From DATJLY01 sp035532935 (GTDB taxonomy: Bacteria > Pseudomonadota > Alphaproteobacteria > ATCC43930 > CGMCC-115725), in NCBI GenBank assembly GCA_035532935.1, contig DATKQE010000010.1, positions 1 to 64,000 of the forward strand: a stretch of 64,000 bases of DNA. The letters run 5' to 3'. Below are positions 1 to 7,239 of the stretch, in pieces. Both the position numbers and the translations under genes were made by a program. How positions within the stretch are numbered: the first letter of the stretch is position 1; every line of letters begins with the position of its first letter. The notes beneath the pieces are model-generated. The model had not been told where the DNA came from, made no database searches, and was given only the letters and a program-made list of their open reading frames with translations.

Positions 1-98
1 CGCCGATAGTCGCTGCGCTGGTGTTCGCCGAGATGGAGCTGCACCTTGCCGCCGGGAATGCCGATCCCTCCGACGCCAGCGGCCACAGCGAGCCTTAG
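1..98 (+). CDS. 3' end of an unidentified protein, cut by window edge
   Basis: Only the last 31 codons are present, ending in TAG at 96-98. The tail is acidic and polar and shows no recognisable domain. The stop is directly followed by the ATG of the next small gene at 99, so the two are probably one transcriptional unit. Together with that neighbour it looks like part of a phage structural or gene-transfer-agent-type cluster, but this is inference from gene size and packing alone. Confidence 0.35.
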   Translation, partial: PIVAALVFAEMELHLAAGNADPSDASGHSEP

Positions 99-374
99 AT
101 GGAATTCCAGATTGGCGATCGCAGCTTTACGATGCCGGTGCTGTCGCTCGATCAACTCCACGCGATCCGCGAAGGCGCCCGATCATACGCAAGCTTGGAC
201 GCGCCACGATTGCTCGACCTCTATGTGCGCGATGTGCATGCGGCGCTGGCGCCGGCCTACCCCGATCTTGCGCCGGCATGGCTGGAAGAAAATCTCGACC
301 TCCCGACGGCCGTTGCAATCCTTCATGCGCTCGCCGCCCAGATGGCCGTTGCAAGGCCGCGCGGACAAGCGTGA
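99..374 (+). CDS. small phage-like protein, function unknown
   Basis: Encodes 91 residues starting at an ATG that abuts the stop of the upstream gene. The sequence is mostly helical and acidic, with a middle segment (roughly residues 35-75) containing two short amphipathic helices and a leucine/alanine-rich C-terminus. Its length, polarity and zero spacing to the upstream gene resemble small tail-assembly or head-completion proteins of prophages, but no diagnostic motif is visible. It lies at the left edge of a decaying accessory region. Treat it as hypothetical. Confidence 0.45.
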   Translation: MEFQIGDRSFTMPVLSLDQLHAIREGARSYASLDAPRLLDLYVRDVHAALAPAYPDLAPAWLEENLDLPTAVAILHALAAQMAVARPRGQA

Positions 375-396
375 GCGATGCTACGGCCCCGCGCTG

Positions 397-646
397 AAAA
401 GGTGACTCAACTGGCCCAAGGTGACTCACGAAAGGAGTCGCCTTGGCCGCGCGCGCAATCCGCCCGCATTGGCACCAAAATGCCGGAATTGCCTTTCTTC
501 AACTGCACTTAAACGCGGCGCGTCGCGGGCATCAACGGGCCTTCAAATTCGTCGAAGGTGTCCGCTTTTTCAGCTAGATTCAAACCGGACTTAATTTCGC
601 CGCCGCTAAGCCATTGATTTTCCTCGCTCGCCGCGAGTCACCTTTT
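397..646. repeat. AAGGTGACTC motif, two direct and one inverted copy
   Basis: AAAAGGTGACTC lies at 397-408 and its exact reverse complement GAGTCACCTTTT at 635-646, a 12-bp inverted repeat 226 bp apart. A second direct copy, AAGGTGACTCA, lies at 418-428, and a one-mismatch inverted version (GAGTCGCCTT) sits just after it near 435-444. The cluster could be an operator of a lost phage-type regulator or a mobile-element end; the sequence does not decide. Confidence 0.45.
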
Positions 647-802
647 GCAAACTCCGCGAAATCCTACACTGGCCAAAATGCCGCGCGCCCGGCTGGTCGG
701 CTTTCAGAAATCCTTACCTTTCGCTCACGATTTCCTTGATTTTTCGTGACCGAAGCCGTGCTACTTTCATCCGCGCCCTCTCGCGCTTGATCGAGATTCG
801 AC

Positions 803-843
803 GTGCGCTATCTGTTCGCGGATTGTTCGCTTGATCCGGATCG
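803..843 (+). pseudogene. 5' fragment (13 codons) of the IS-split winged-helix regulator
   Basis: GTG at 803 opens a frame reading (V/M)RYLFADCSLDPDR, the usual N-terminal beta-strand of OmpR/CadC-type winged-helix regulators. An in-frame TGA at 788-790 makes GTG 803 the only possible start. The frame is cut at 843/844 by the insertion sequence. Deleting the element and one copy of its 9-bp flanking repeat joins codon 842-843 to base 2879 in phase and restores a regulator of about 514 residues whose larger part is at 2879-4382. Confidence 0.75.
835..843. repeat. target-site duplication, left copy
   Basis: TCCGGATCG, identical to 2870-2878 and directly outside the left inverted repeat. Confidence 0.85.
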
Positions 844-868
844 GGCACTATTATACTTGACAACCCCA
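844..868 (+). repeat. left terminal inverted repeat of the IS1595-type element
   Basis: Pairs with 2845-2869 in inverted orientation (23/25). It also contains the -35 hexamer TTGACA of the transposase promoter, so the outward end doubles as a promoter element. Confidence 0.85.
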
Positions 869-885
869 CGCCAAAGGGATATGGT
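857..885 (+). promoter_or_regulatory. transposase promoter inside the left IS end
   Basis: TTGACA at 857-862, a 17-bp spacer and TATGGT at 880-885 form a near-consensus sigma-70 promoter about 20 bp before the transposase. A ribosome-binding site CGGGAG lies at 895-900, six bases before the ATG at 907. Confidence 0.7.
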
Positions 886-906
886 TGGCTCATTCGGGAG
901 TTAGCC

Positions 907-1845
907 ATGTCCAAGTCCATTTTTTCAGCCCTACACTTCAACGACGAAGCCGCCGCCTACGCCTATGTTGAGGCGCGGCTTTGGGAAGACGGCCGGACTT
1001 GCCCGCATTGTGGCGTTGTAGATCGCTCGGGGCCGCTCAAAGGGAAGACCAGCCGTCCTGGCATGTACAAGTGCTATGCCTGCCGGAAGACCTTCACTGT
1101 CAAAATCGGGACCATCTTCGAGGACAGCCATATTGCGATGCGCGACTGGCTGACTGCGATCCACCTCATTTGCAGCAGCAAGAAGGGGATTAGCAGCAAC
1201 CAACTTCATCGCACCTTGGGCATCACCCTCAAGAGCGCATGGTTCCTCTCGCACCGCATTCGCGAAGCGATGGGCGAGGCCACCGCTAGCGAAGATGCTG
1301 GCCCGCTCGGCGGCAAGAACAAGGTGGTAGAGGCGGACGAAACCTATGTCGGCGGCAAAGCCAAAAACCGCAAGAACCACGTGCCGCCCAAAGAAATCGT
1401 TCTGTCGCTGGTAGAGCGCGGCGGCAAGGTGCACTCCAAGCATGTTGCTGACGTAACCGGCGCGACCTTGCATGATGCGATGGTCAATCAGATTAATGAA
1501 GCCTCGTATCTCATGACTGACGAGGCACCGGTTTATCGGACTATCGGCGACGAATTCGAGGGGCACGGCACCGTCAACCACAGCGCCGAAGAGTATGTCC
1601 GCGCCTACTTCTGGCACACCAACACCGTTGAGGGATTTTTCAGCATCCTCAAGCGCGGCGTCATGGGAACCTATCACCATATCAGCGCCGCGCACTTGCA
1701 CCGCTACCTGAAAGAGTTCGATTTCCGCTACAACCAACGCATCGCGCTTGGGATTGACGACACCGCACGGTCCGAGAAGGCATTGCGCCGCGTCGTTGGC
1801 AAGCGGCTTACCTACCGAACGACTAATCGGGAAGTGACGGCCTGA
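907..1845 (+). CDS. ISXO2-like transposase, IS1595 family
   Basis: A 312-residue DDE-type transposase that catalyses movement of the surrounding element. An N-terminal zinc ribbon uses C32-x2-C35 and C56-x2-C59; a helical DNA-binding segment follows at about 80-120. The catalytic core shows D144 (EADETYVGG), D205 (MTDEAPVY) and E242 in NTVEGFFSILKRG, the arrangement typical of ISXO2-like enzymes. The frame is full length and undamaged, so the element may still be active. Its promoter is in the left terminal repeat. A small gene follows after a single base. Confidence 0.93.
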   Translation: MSKSIFSALHFNDEAAAYAYVEARLWEDGRTCPHCGVVDRSGPLKGKTSRPGMYKCYACRKTFTVKIGTIFEDSHIAMRDWLTAIHLICSSKKGISSNQLHRTLGITLKSAWFLSHRIREAMGEATASEDAGPLGGKNKVVEADETYVGGKAKNRKNHVPPKEIVLSLVERGGKVHSKHVADVTGATLHDAMVNQINEASYLMTDEAPVYRTIGDEFEGHGTVNHSAEEYVRAYFWHTNTVEGFFSILKRGVMGTYHHISAAHLHRYLKEFDFRYNQRIALGIDDTARSEKALRRVVGKRLTYRTTNREVTA

Positions 1846-1846
1846 C

Positions 1847-1996
1847 ATGCCAGCGAAAAAGCACACAATCATCGATGAGGAGCGCGCAAAGCGCATTCGA
1901 GAAACGGCGCGTGACATTGAGACGGACCAATCGCCAAAGGTGTTTGAGCGCGCCTTCAAGAAGGTTGTGGCAAAGAAGCCGCGCCAATCTAAGTGA
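1847..1996 (+). CDS. small basic protein downstream of the transposase
   Basis: Forty-nine codons starting one base after the transposase stop, so it is probably translated from the same message. The product is strongly charged, with lysine-rich ends (start MPAKKHTIIDEERAKRIRE, end FKKVVAKKPRQSK) and is predicted helical. Position inside the IS boundaries makes it part of the mobile element. A similar short lysine-rich gene is, from memory, common after ISXO2-like transposases, but its role is not known to me. It could be a regulator or DNA-binding helper of transposition. Confidence 0.6.
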   Translation: MPAKKHTIIDEERAKRIRETARDIETDQSPKVFERAFKKVVAKKPRQSK

Positions 1997-1997
1997 T

Positions 1998-2735
1998 TCA
2001 TGGAATGTGCTTAAACGTTGTGTGCAGCGACAATTGCGATGCCTGCTTCTTTGCGAATTCAATGTCATTCAAAAACTGCGTGCGCATCCCTTTCTCAGGC
2101 ATCTCAACAAAGAACAATGTGGCGTCTTTTCCGCCGGTCCACTCCAATGGAAACAGTTTGCCCATGGTAGATTTATCGGTGAGGTACTGTTTCCTCGCCC
2201 ACCATGCGATCAGATCGGCCGCTTGAAGCGCAACAACATCATCGTCTTTTCGAAAATCAGGAGCGCCCCGTATTCGTTTACGAATAGATGGTGACGCGCT
2301 CGCATACACATGGTCCCATTGAGCTAGAACTTGATTTTTGTCGCTTTGGTCATCGAACACAAATTGTATCGGCTCCCGCGAGCCTAGCATCTCTGCGCCT
2401 TGGAGAGTAGCCGTAATTACAATGCGCCACGCGAGGTAATAGGGATTTGTCCACATAGGATCGACGTTCAATTCCTTGACGACCTTCCTCAGTGGCGCTA
2501 GCGGTATTGCACAACCAATCCCAACGAGCCCGGCGCGCTCAATCGCCCGGTAATGAAGAAGCGCGCGGTCCATTCTCTTTGCGTAATTTTTCATTTTGAA
2601 AGGACGTGACGAAGCAGCGTGAAGTTTGTCCCAATCATTTGAAAAGCGAAGCCATGTCTCTACGGGCGCGAGATACCCGGCAAAAATCAGCGCCGTACCG
2701 CTTTCCGTGCTGCCGTCAAAGAACGCCTGAAGCAT
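1998..2735 (-). CDS. DUF3800-like protein, passenger gene of the IS
   Basis: A 245-residue protein convergent with the transposase unit, its stop lying one base past the stop of the 49-codon gene. Features that fit the DUF3800 family are the start MLQAFFDGS with an early Asp, an internal FVFDDQSD acidic motif and the late conserved VALQAADLIAWW segment at about residue 185. The ATG at 2735 was chosen because it gives the family-typical N-terminus; longer versions would run through the IS end into the neighbouring gene. The function of DUF3800 is not established; the acidic residues suggest a metal-dependent nuclease-like fold, which is inference. It lies entirely within the element and is therefore cargo. 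Confidence 0.72.
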   Translation of the reverse strand: MLQAFFDGSTESGTALIFAGYLAPVETWLRFSNDWDKLHAASSRPFKMKNYAKRMDRALLHYRAIERAGLVGIGCAIPLAPLRKVVKELNVDPMWTNPYYLAWRIVITATLQGAEMLGSREPIQFVFDDQSDKNQVLAQWDHVYASASPSIRKRIRGAPDFRKDDDVVALQAADLIAWWARKQYLTDKSTMGKLFPLEWTGGKDATLFFVEMPEKGMRTQFLNDIEFAKKQASQLSLHTTFKHIP

Positions 2736-2844
2736 TAAGATTAACCGAGCATAGCGTTTGGCCGATGAAAGGCCGGAAACGAGCGCTAACACGGGTTCGC
2801 TCGTCGAATGGCGCCACGGCTGGGCAGCTTCTATCCCTAGCGGA

Positions 2845-2869
2845 TGGGGTTGTAAAGTATAATAGTCCC
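2845..2869 (-). repeat. right terminal inverted repeat of the IS1595-type element
   Basis: Read on the minus strand it repeats the left end with two mismatches. The corresponding hexamer here is TTTACA, followed 17 bases later by TAGAAG (plus positions 2828-2833), a weak promoter candidate for the DUF3800-like gene. Confidence 0.85.
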
Positions 2870-2878
2870 TCCGGATCG
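2870..2878. repeat. target-site duplication, right copy
   Basis: TCCGGATCG, identical to 835-843 and directly outside the right inverted repeat. It lies in phase with the reading frame of the interrupted regulator. Confidence 0.85.
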
Positions 2879-4382
2879 CCGCGAATTGCTTCGCGGAACG
2901 AAGCCGATTCCGGTCGAACCGCAAGTCTTCGATCTCTTGATTTTCTTGATCCGGAACCGCGAGCATGTCGTCAGCAGGGATGACCTTGTCGCTGGGGTAT
3001 GGCAGGGGCGCATCGTATCCGAATCCGCGCTGAGCACGCGGATCAATGCCGCCCGCTCCGCGATCGGCGACAACGGCGAAGAGCAACGACTGATCAAGAC
3101 TCTGCCGCGCCGGGGGCTGCGCTTCGTGGGCGACATTCGAGAGGAGCGCACCGCTGCCGCTGCAGCCTCGGCCCGTCTCGCTTCCGGCAGTTTCGACAAG
3201 CCGTCCATCGCGGTCCTGCCATTCGAGAACCTCAGCGGTGATCCGGAGCAGGACTACTTCAACGACGGGGTTGTCGAGGACATCATCACCGCACTGTCGC
3301 GCAATCGCGCATTCGTTGTCATCGCGCGCAACTCATCGTTCACCTACAAGGGGAAACCGGTCGATACCAAGCAAATAGCGTGCGAGCTTGGCGTCCGTTA
3401 CGTGCTCGAAGGCAGCGTGCGCCAGTCCAGCGGGCGGGTGCGCGTTGCCGCGCAATTGATCGAGGCTTTGTCGGGCCATCATCTTTGGGCCAACAGGTTT
3501 GACGGTGAGATGGCCGAGATTTTTGAACTGCAGGATCAGATCGTCACGCGCGTGGTAGGCGCGATAGCGCCGCAACTCGAAAGAGCAGAGATTGATCGCG
3601 CCAAGCGCGGCGCGACCGGCGACCTCGCCGCCTACGACCTGTACCTGCGCGGTCTGGATAGCTGGAACCAATGGACCAAGGAGGGAAGTGCGAAGGCGTT
3701 GCAGCTCTTTTACGCTGCGATAGAAAAGGATCGTGACTTCTCGACCCCGTATGGGCTGGCCGCGTCGTGTTATCTCCTCGCCAAGGCGAATGGCTGGGCA
3801 TCGTGTTTCGACGAGGGGGAAATCGCGCGACTTGTCGATCGGGCTTCCGACGTTGGCACAGACGATCCCGTAGCCCTGTGCTGGGCCGGACATGTCCATG
3901 CCTATTTTTTCAAGGACTTGGACCGCGCGCTGCTGCTCATCGATCGCGCACTCGAGCTCGATGTGAACTTGGCTATCGCGTGGCAGCGAAGCGGTTGGGT
4001 TCGCGGATATGCCGGCGATTCCGATGGCGCGATCAACAGCTTGAATAAGGCGATCCGGCTCAACCCGCTCGATCCTCGCGTATTCCTCACACAGAGTGCG
4101 ATGGCGTTCGCCCATTTCATCGCCAACCGAGACGATGATGCGGCCGAATGGGCGGCGATGGCCTTGCGCGTTAAGCCCAACTGGCTGCCGGCGCTTCGCG
4201 TGGCGGTCGCGGCCAACGCCCTGCGAGGCAATGCCGAAGAGGCCGACCGGGTGCTGAACTCCTATTTCCGCATCGATCCGGAGGTGAGCATCGCCAAGAT
4301 ATGCGAGTTCTATCCGTTACGCTTCGACCGTCACCGCCAGCGACTAATCCTGGCGTTGCGGGCAGCGGGCGTGCCCGAATGA
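2879..4382 (+). pseudogene. winged-helix / TolB-like / TPR regulator, 5' end cut off by IS
   Basis: This is the main part of a regulator of about 514 residues. Domains in order: an OmpR/CadC-type winged helix (PQVFDLLIFLIRNREHVV onward, ending near LRFVGDI), a TolB-N-like domain beginning KPSIAVLPFENLSGDPEQDYF, then TPR-type repeats to the C-terminus. Cytoplasmic; no membrane segment is visible. The IS at 844-2869 separates it from its GTG start at 803. An in-frame TAA at 2853-2855, inside the IS end, precedes it; translation could restart at TTG 2886, but that product would lack the first strand of the DNA-binding domain. The rest of the frame is open, so the insertion is probably recent. 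Confidence 0.82.
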
Positions 4383-4948
4383 GCACGGTGCGGGGCTCGC
4401 GCCACCGCGCTCGCGGCCCTCGACGCCGGAAGCGATGACGGGATCTCGGGAGATAAAGACGAACGATGAGGTCCGCATCGGGTCGATTCTGTTGAAGAAC
4501 TCCCGAAGGAGTACGTCAGGGTGGTCGTGGCGAAACAATGATTAAATCAGAACAGGCAAAACGGATCATCGATGCGTGTGGAATTGCTGGCTCGACTAGA
4601 TATTGCGAGCGAAATCCGCCTGCGGAGTTTCTCAACAGAATCGGTCAGGTCACGCCGTTCGGCAATCGTTCGGTGAACGGCAGCTATGGGTCGGAAGCTA
4701 CCGCCCCAGATTTGGCAGTATGTGTCCGCTTCCGCGTATGTCGCGACCAGAAGCAGGCAGACCGCTCTCGGTCAGTCGCTACTGTTTCGCGCCCAATGCC
4801 GGCTATTTCGGCAAGTGCCTCCGCAGCTTCTAAGCGGACATCGGACCAGCGGTGACAATCGGTCATCGTCGTGCCGATTAAAACCATCCACGGTACGCAG
4901 TACCCCTCATTCCCCCACTCGATCGACCTTGGCGGATCGATACCCAGC
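4383..4948. other. 566-bp stretch without a recognisable gene
   Basis: Open frames here are short, overlap on both strands and show no domain. GC content is lower than in the core part of the window. Read on the minus strand, a segment between about 4725 and 4840 starts with ATGTCCGCTT and ends with AGCGGACAC, a loose inverted pair of the kind seen in dispersed intergenic repeats of alphaproteobacteria. I see no promoter or terminator worth naming. Confidence 0.5.
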
Positions 4949-5782
4949 TCACACGGATGATGGTACGTCTGCGGCAGAATAGTCTGCTCCCGAGCTGGTC
5001 GTCCTCCAGAACTCCACTTCCTGGAGCACGGCCAAGCACCAAATGTCGCGGCGGCGTAGGAGATTGCACCGCCTTGATGACCGCCTCCGCAGCCCTTGCC
5101 GGATCGCCTGCCTGCTTGCCTATATTCCGCCGTTTCCTGTCGGCGCGCACCGGCCGTCCGCTGATAATCGTCGATGAAATTGGGCGACTGCTTCAAGGAT
5201 CGTCCCACCCAATCGGTACGGAAGGGACCGGGCTCGGCCACCAGCACGCGGATGCCCAATGGTTCCACTTCCTTCGCCAGGGATTCCGATAGGCCCTCAA
5301 CCGCAAATTTCGTGGCCACATAATAGCCCGAGCCGGCAAAGCCGACGATCCCGCCGACCGATGCGATATTGACAATATATCCGTGCCGCCGTGCCCGCAT
5401 TCCGGGCAGGACCGCCCGAATCATGGCGGCCATGCCGAAGAAGTTGGTATCGAACACGGCGCGGATGTCTTTTTCATCTCCCTCTTCGACAGCGGCCAAA
5501 TAGCCACAGCCGGCATTGTTCACGAGCACGTCAATGTGGCCGAACACGCGCTCGGCCTCGCTGACGGCACGCTTGATTTTACTCTTCCTTCGTCACGTCC
5601 AGGGCCAGCGCGATCAGTCTGCCTTGATGCCCGGCGATAAGGTCATCGAGCGTCTCCGGATTGCGCGCTGTCGCCATCACGTGGAACCCATGCGCAAGCG
5701 CCGCGCGCGCAAACTGCCGGCCGAAGCCAGTCGAGCAGCCGGTGATCAGCCAAACGGGGGAATCGGATGCGCTTTTTGCCGT
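4949..5782 (-). pseudogene. short-chain dehydrogenase pseudogene, three frameshifts
   Basis: Joined across frames the sequence is a complete SDR of about 277 codons. An N-terminal VWLITGCSTGFGR nucleotide-binding motif is followed by LDVT, VLVNNAG, a YYVATKFA catalytic Tyr-x3-Lys, the GDPARAAEAVIKAV segment and a C-terminal WRTTSSGADY tail. Frame changes lie near 5577-5583 (after the DVTKEE segment), 5118-5128 (before KQAGDPA) and 5025-5035 (after LVLGR). No ATG, GTG or TTG is available in the first frame; ACG at 5782 stands where ATG is expected, behind a GAGGA-like ribosome site. The gene is dead. Confidence 0.8.
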
Positions 5783-5825
5783 AGGTCACTTTCCTCTGAT
5801 CAAATACACGACACCGATGAACGCC

Positions 5826-6449
5826 TTAGATTCCTCGCATGACATCCGAGGCGGCCGGAAAATGCTGCCGCACGCAGGATCTGACGCGCGAGATGTGCTG
5901 TTCGTCGACCGCATTCGAGAGGTGCGGCACGATTTCGTCGAAATGCAGGTGCTCGAGCAAAGCGAAGCCGGCCGAACGGAAGATGTGCGTGTCTTGCAAA
6001 ACCTGTACGGCGTTCCAGCGGCCGTTCTCGGTCGGCAGCGGCAGCGGCAGCGGCGCTGCGGAGAGGGCGATCAGAACGGCTCTTTTCCCGGCAAGTCATC
6101 CGTGCACGATGCCATTCTGGAAATCGTAGGCAAAGCCGCGCGCGAAGACGCGGTCGATATAGCCTTTCATCATTGCCGGCATCGTCAACCACCAGAGCGG
6201 GTAGACGACGGTAAGGGCGTCTGCTGCCCAAATATCATCCTGACACTGCGCGACATCAGCGGTGACGGGGTGATCAGTACTGACAGGCATCAGCTCATGT
6301 GCAGCCAAAACGGGGTCAAACTCCATGCGGTAAAGGTCGCGTGTCCGCTGGCTGTGCCCGAGCTTTTCCAGTTCGGTGGCATAGGCGCGCGCCAGCCCCA
6401 TCGTGAAGCTGTCTTCAACGGAGTGGGCCGTAACGATCAAGTGCTTCAT
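5826..6449 (-). pseudogene. NAD(P)H oxidoreductase (flavodoxin-2 type) with in-frame TGA
   Basis: A flavodoxin-fold quinone/NAD(P)H oxidoreductase of about 207 codons. The N-terminal half begins MKHLIVTAHSVEDSF and carries VVYPLWWLTMPAMMKGYIDRV, which contacts FMN in this family. Codon 118 is TGA (6096-6098), yet the same frame continues without shift through a family-like C-terminal half (GKRAVLIALSAAPLPLPLP ... RSAGFALLEHLHFDEI) to TAA at 5826-5828. A single CGA-to-TGA change would explain it. The ATG at 6449 has GGAG eight bases upstream. The gene lies 27 bases after the nitroreductase stop and probably shares its FNR-controlled promoter. Readthrough or selenocysteine is not supported by anything seen. 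Confidence 0.78.
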
Positions 6450-6476
6450 GTCCTTCACTCCATCGCGAAAGGCCCG

Positions 6477-7037
6477 TCAGCCAACCCAGCGAATTTCCGG
6501 CGGCTTGCGCGGGACGGGTGGGGGCGCGGCCTTTGGGCGCCCGACGATGATCGGCGCGACCGGCACCCAGGCGGCCGGAAGGTCGAGCGCGGTCTTTCCG
6601 TTCGCCGTACCGATAAAGCCTTGCGCGAAGCCGATCCAGCAGGTGCCGAGTCCGGCCGCGTAAGCGGCGAGCATCAGGTTCTCGGCCGCCAGGGCGCAAT
6701 CCTCGACAATCCACGGCCCTTGCGCGATCGCCGATATCAGGATCAGCACGGGCGCGTGATAGAAGATGTGAAACGTCGGATCACCGAGCAACGATTGGAA
6801 ATGATCGGAATGGGGGCCCGCCGGCATGGTCGCGAGCATATGGGCCTTCGCGTCATGCGAGATAGAGTCAAGCACGCCCTGGTCGCGCACGACCGTGAAT
6901 GTCCATGGTTGCTGGTTAACGGCGCCCGGCGCTTGCACTGCCGCGTCGATAAGATCACGAATCGTCCGCTCGTCGATCGCGTGCGCGCTGTAGTCCCGCA
7001 CCGCACGGCGGCCGCTGATCGCCTCGTCAATATCCAT
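6477..7037 (-). CDS. nitroreductase family FMN enzyme
   Basis: A 186-residue nitroreductase-fold flavoprotein that would reduce nitro compounds, quinones or similar acceptors with NAD(P)H in the cytoplasm. N-terminal SGRRAVRDY is the FMN-binding Arg-rich signature; APGAVNQQPWTF and the late AAYAAGLGTCWIG segment are also typical. The ATG at 7037 has a strong GAGGAGA ribosome-binding site; a longer frame to 7103 would include unrelated residues. Upstream, TATTTA at 7077-7082 and the box at 7106-7119 form an FNR-class promoter. The downstream gene is a broken NAD(P)H oxidoreductase, so only this member of the pair appears functional. Confidence 0.85.
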   Translation of the reverse strand: MDIDEAISGRRAVRDYSAHAIDERTIRDLIDAAVQAPGAVNQQPWTFTVVRDQGVLDSISHDAKAHMLATMPAGPHSDHFQSLLGDPTFHIFYHAPVLILISAIAQGPWIVEDCALAAENLMLAAYAAGLGTCWIGFAQGFIGTANGKTALDLPAAWVPVAPIIVGRPKAAPPPVPRKPPEIRWVG

Positions 7038-7076
7038 CGCCCGATCTCCTCGGTAAAGCTGTACCATCCATCGTCT

Positions 7077-7119
7077 TAAATAGCAGACTATCGTTCGGCG
7101 CATGTTTGATCTTGATCAA
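7077..7119 (-). promoter_or_regulatory. FNR/FixK-type box with -10 element, driving the nitroreductase
   Basis: TTGATCTTGATCAA at 7106-7119 is a perfect TTGAT-N4-ATCAA palindrome, the site bound by FNR, FixK and ANR proteins. On the minus strand TATTTA lies at 7082-7077. If that is the -10 hexamer, the transcript starts near 7070 and the box is centred about 42 bases upstream, the standard class II activator position. The leader to the ATG at 7037 is then about 33 bases with a good ribosome site. The box could also act on the divergent SDR at 7240. Confidence 0.68.
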
Positions 7120-7239
7120 AGCCAAGGTCGGGCAGACGGCGCCATAGTCCGATTTTCCTATAGGGCCCGGAACGCCGCTTATGCAGGTTGCGCGGTCGAT
7201 CCTGCCGACGTTTCGGTTTCCCAAGCTTCGAGGAACGAC

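Larger units (their letters stand above)
375..843. other. 469-bp gap holding short repeats and a regulator start
   Basis: No convincing gene ends or starts here, apart from the 13-codon 5' remnant of the split regulator at 803-843. The left part carries copies of a 10-bp motif AAGGTGACTC in both orientations. The part from 650 to 802 would be the native upstream region of the split regulator; I see no clear sigma-70 promoter in it. Confidence 0.6.
844..2869 (+). mobile_element. IS1595-family (ISXO2-like) insertion sequence with passenger genes
   Basis: About 2,026 bp. The ends form 25-bp terminal inverted repeats (844-868 and 2845-2869) matching at 23 of 25 positions, both beginning GG(C/G)ACTATTATACTT. 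The 9-bp sequence TCCGGATCG directly flanks both ends (835-843 and 2870-2878), the target duplication. If the left end is taken as 843, the duplication is 8 bp, the size usual for this family. Inside are an ISXO2-like transposase, a 49-codon gene and, on the opposite strand, a DUF3800-like gene. IS1595-family members with accessory genes are known; the gene content here explains the size, roughly twice that of a plain member. Confidence 0.88.

Noticed and set aside
4538..4855. Plus-strand frame of 105 codons in the gap after the regulator
   Set aside because: No ribosome-binding site, no family likeness, and overlapping equally long frames on both strands.
5661..7079. A 472-codon plus-strand frame across 5.7-7.1 kb
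   Set aside because: It lies antisense to the oxidoreductase and nitroreductase genes and has no domain likeness.
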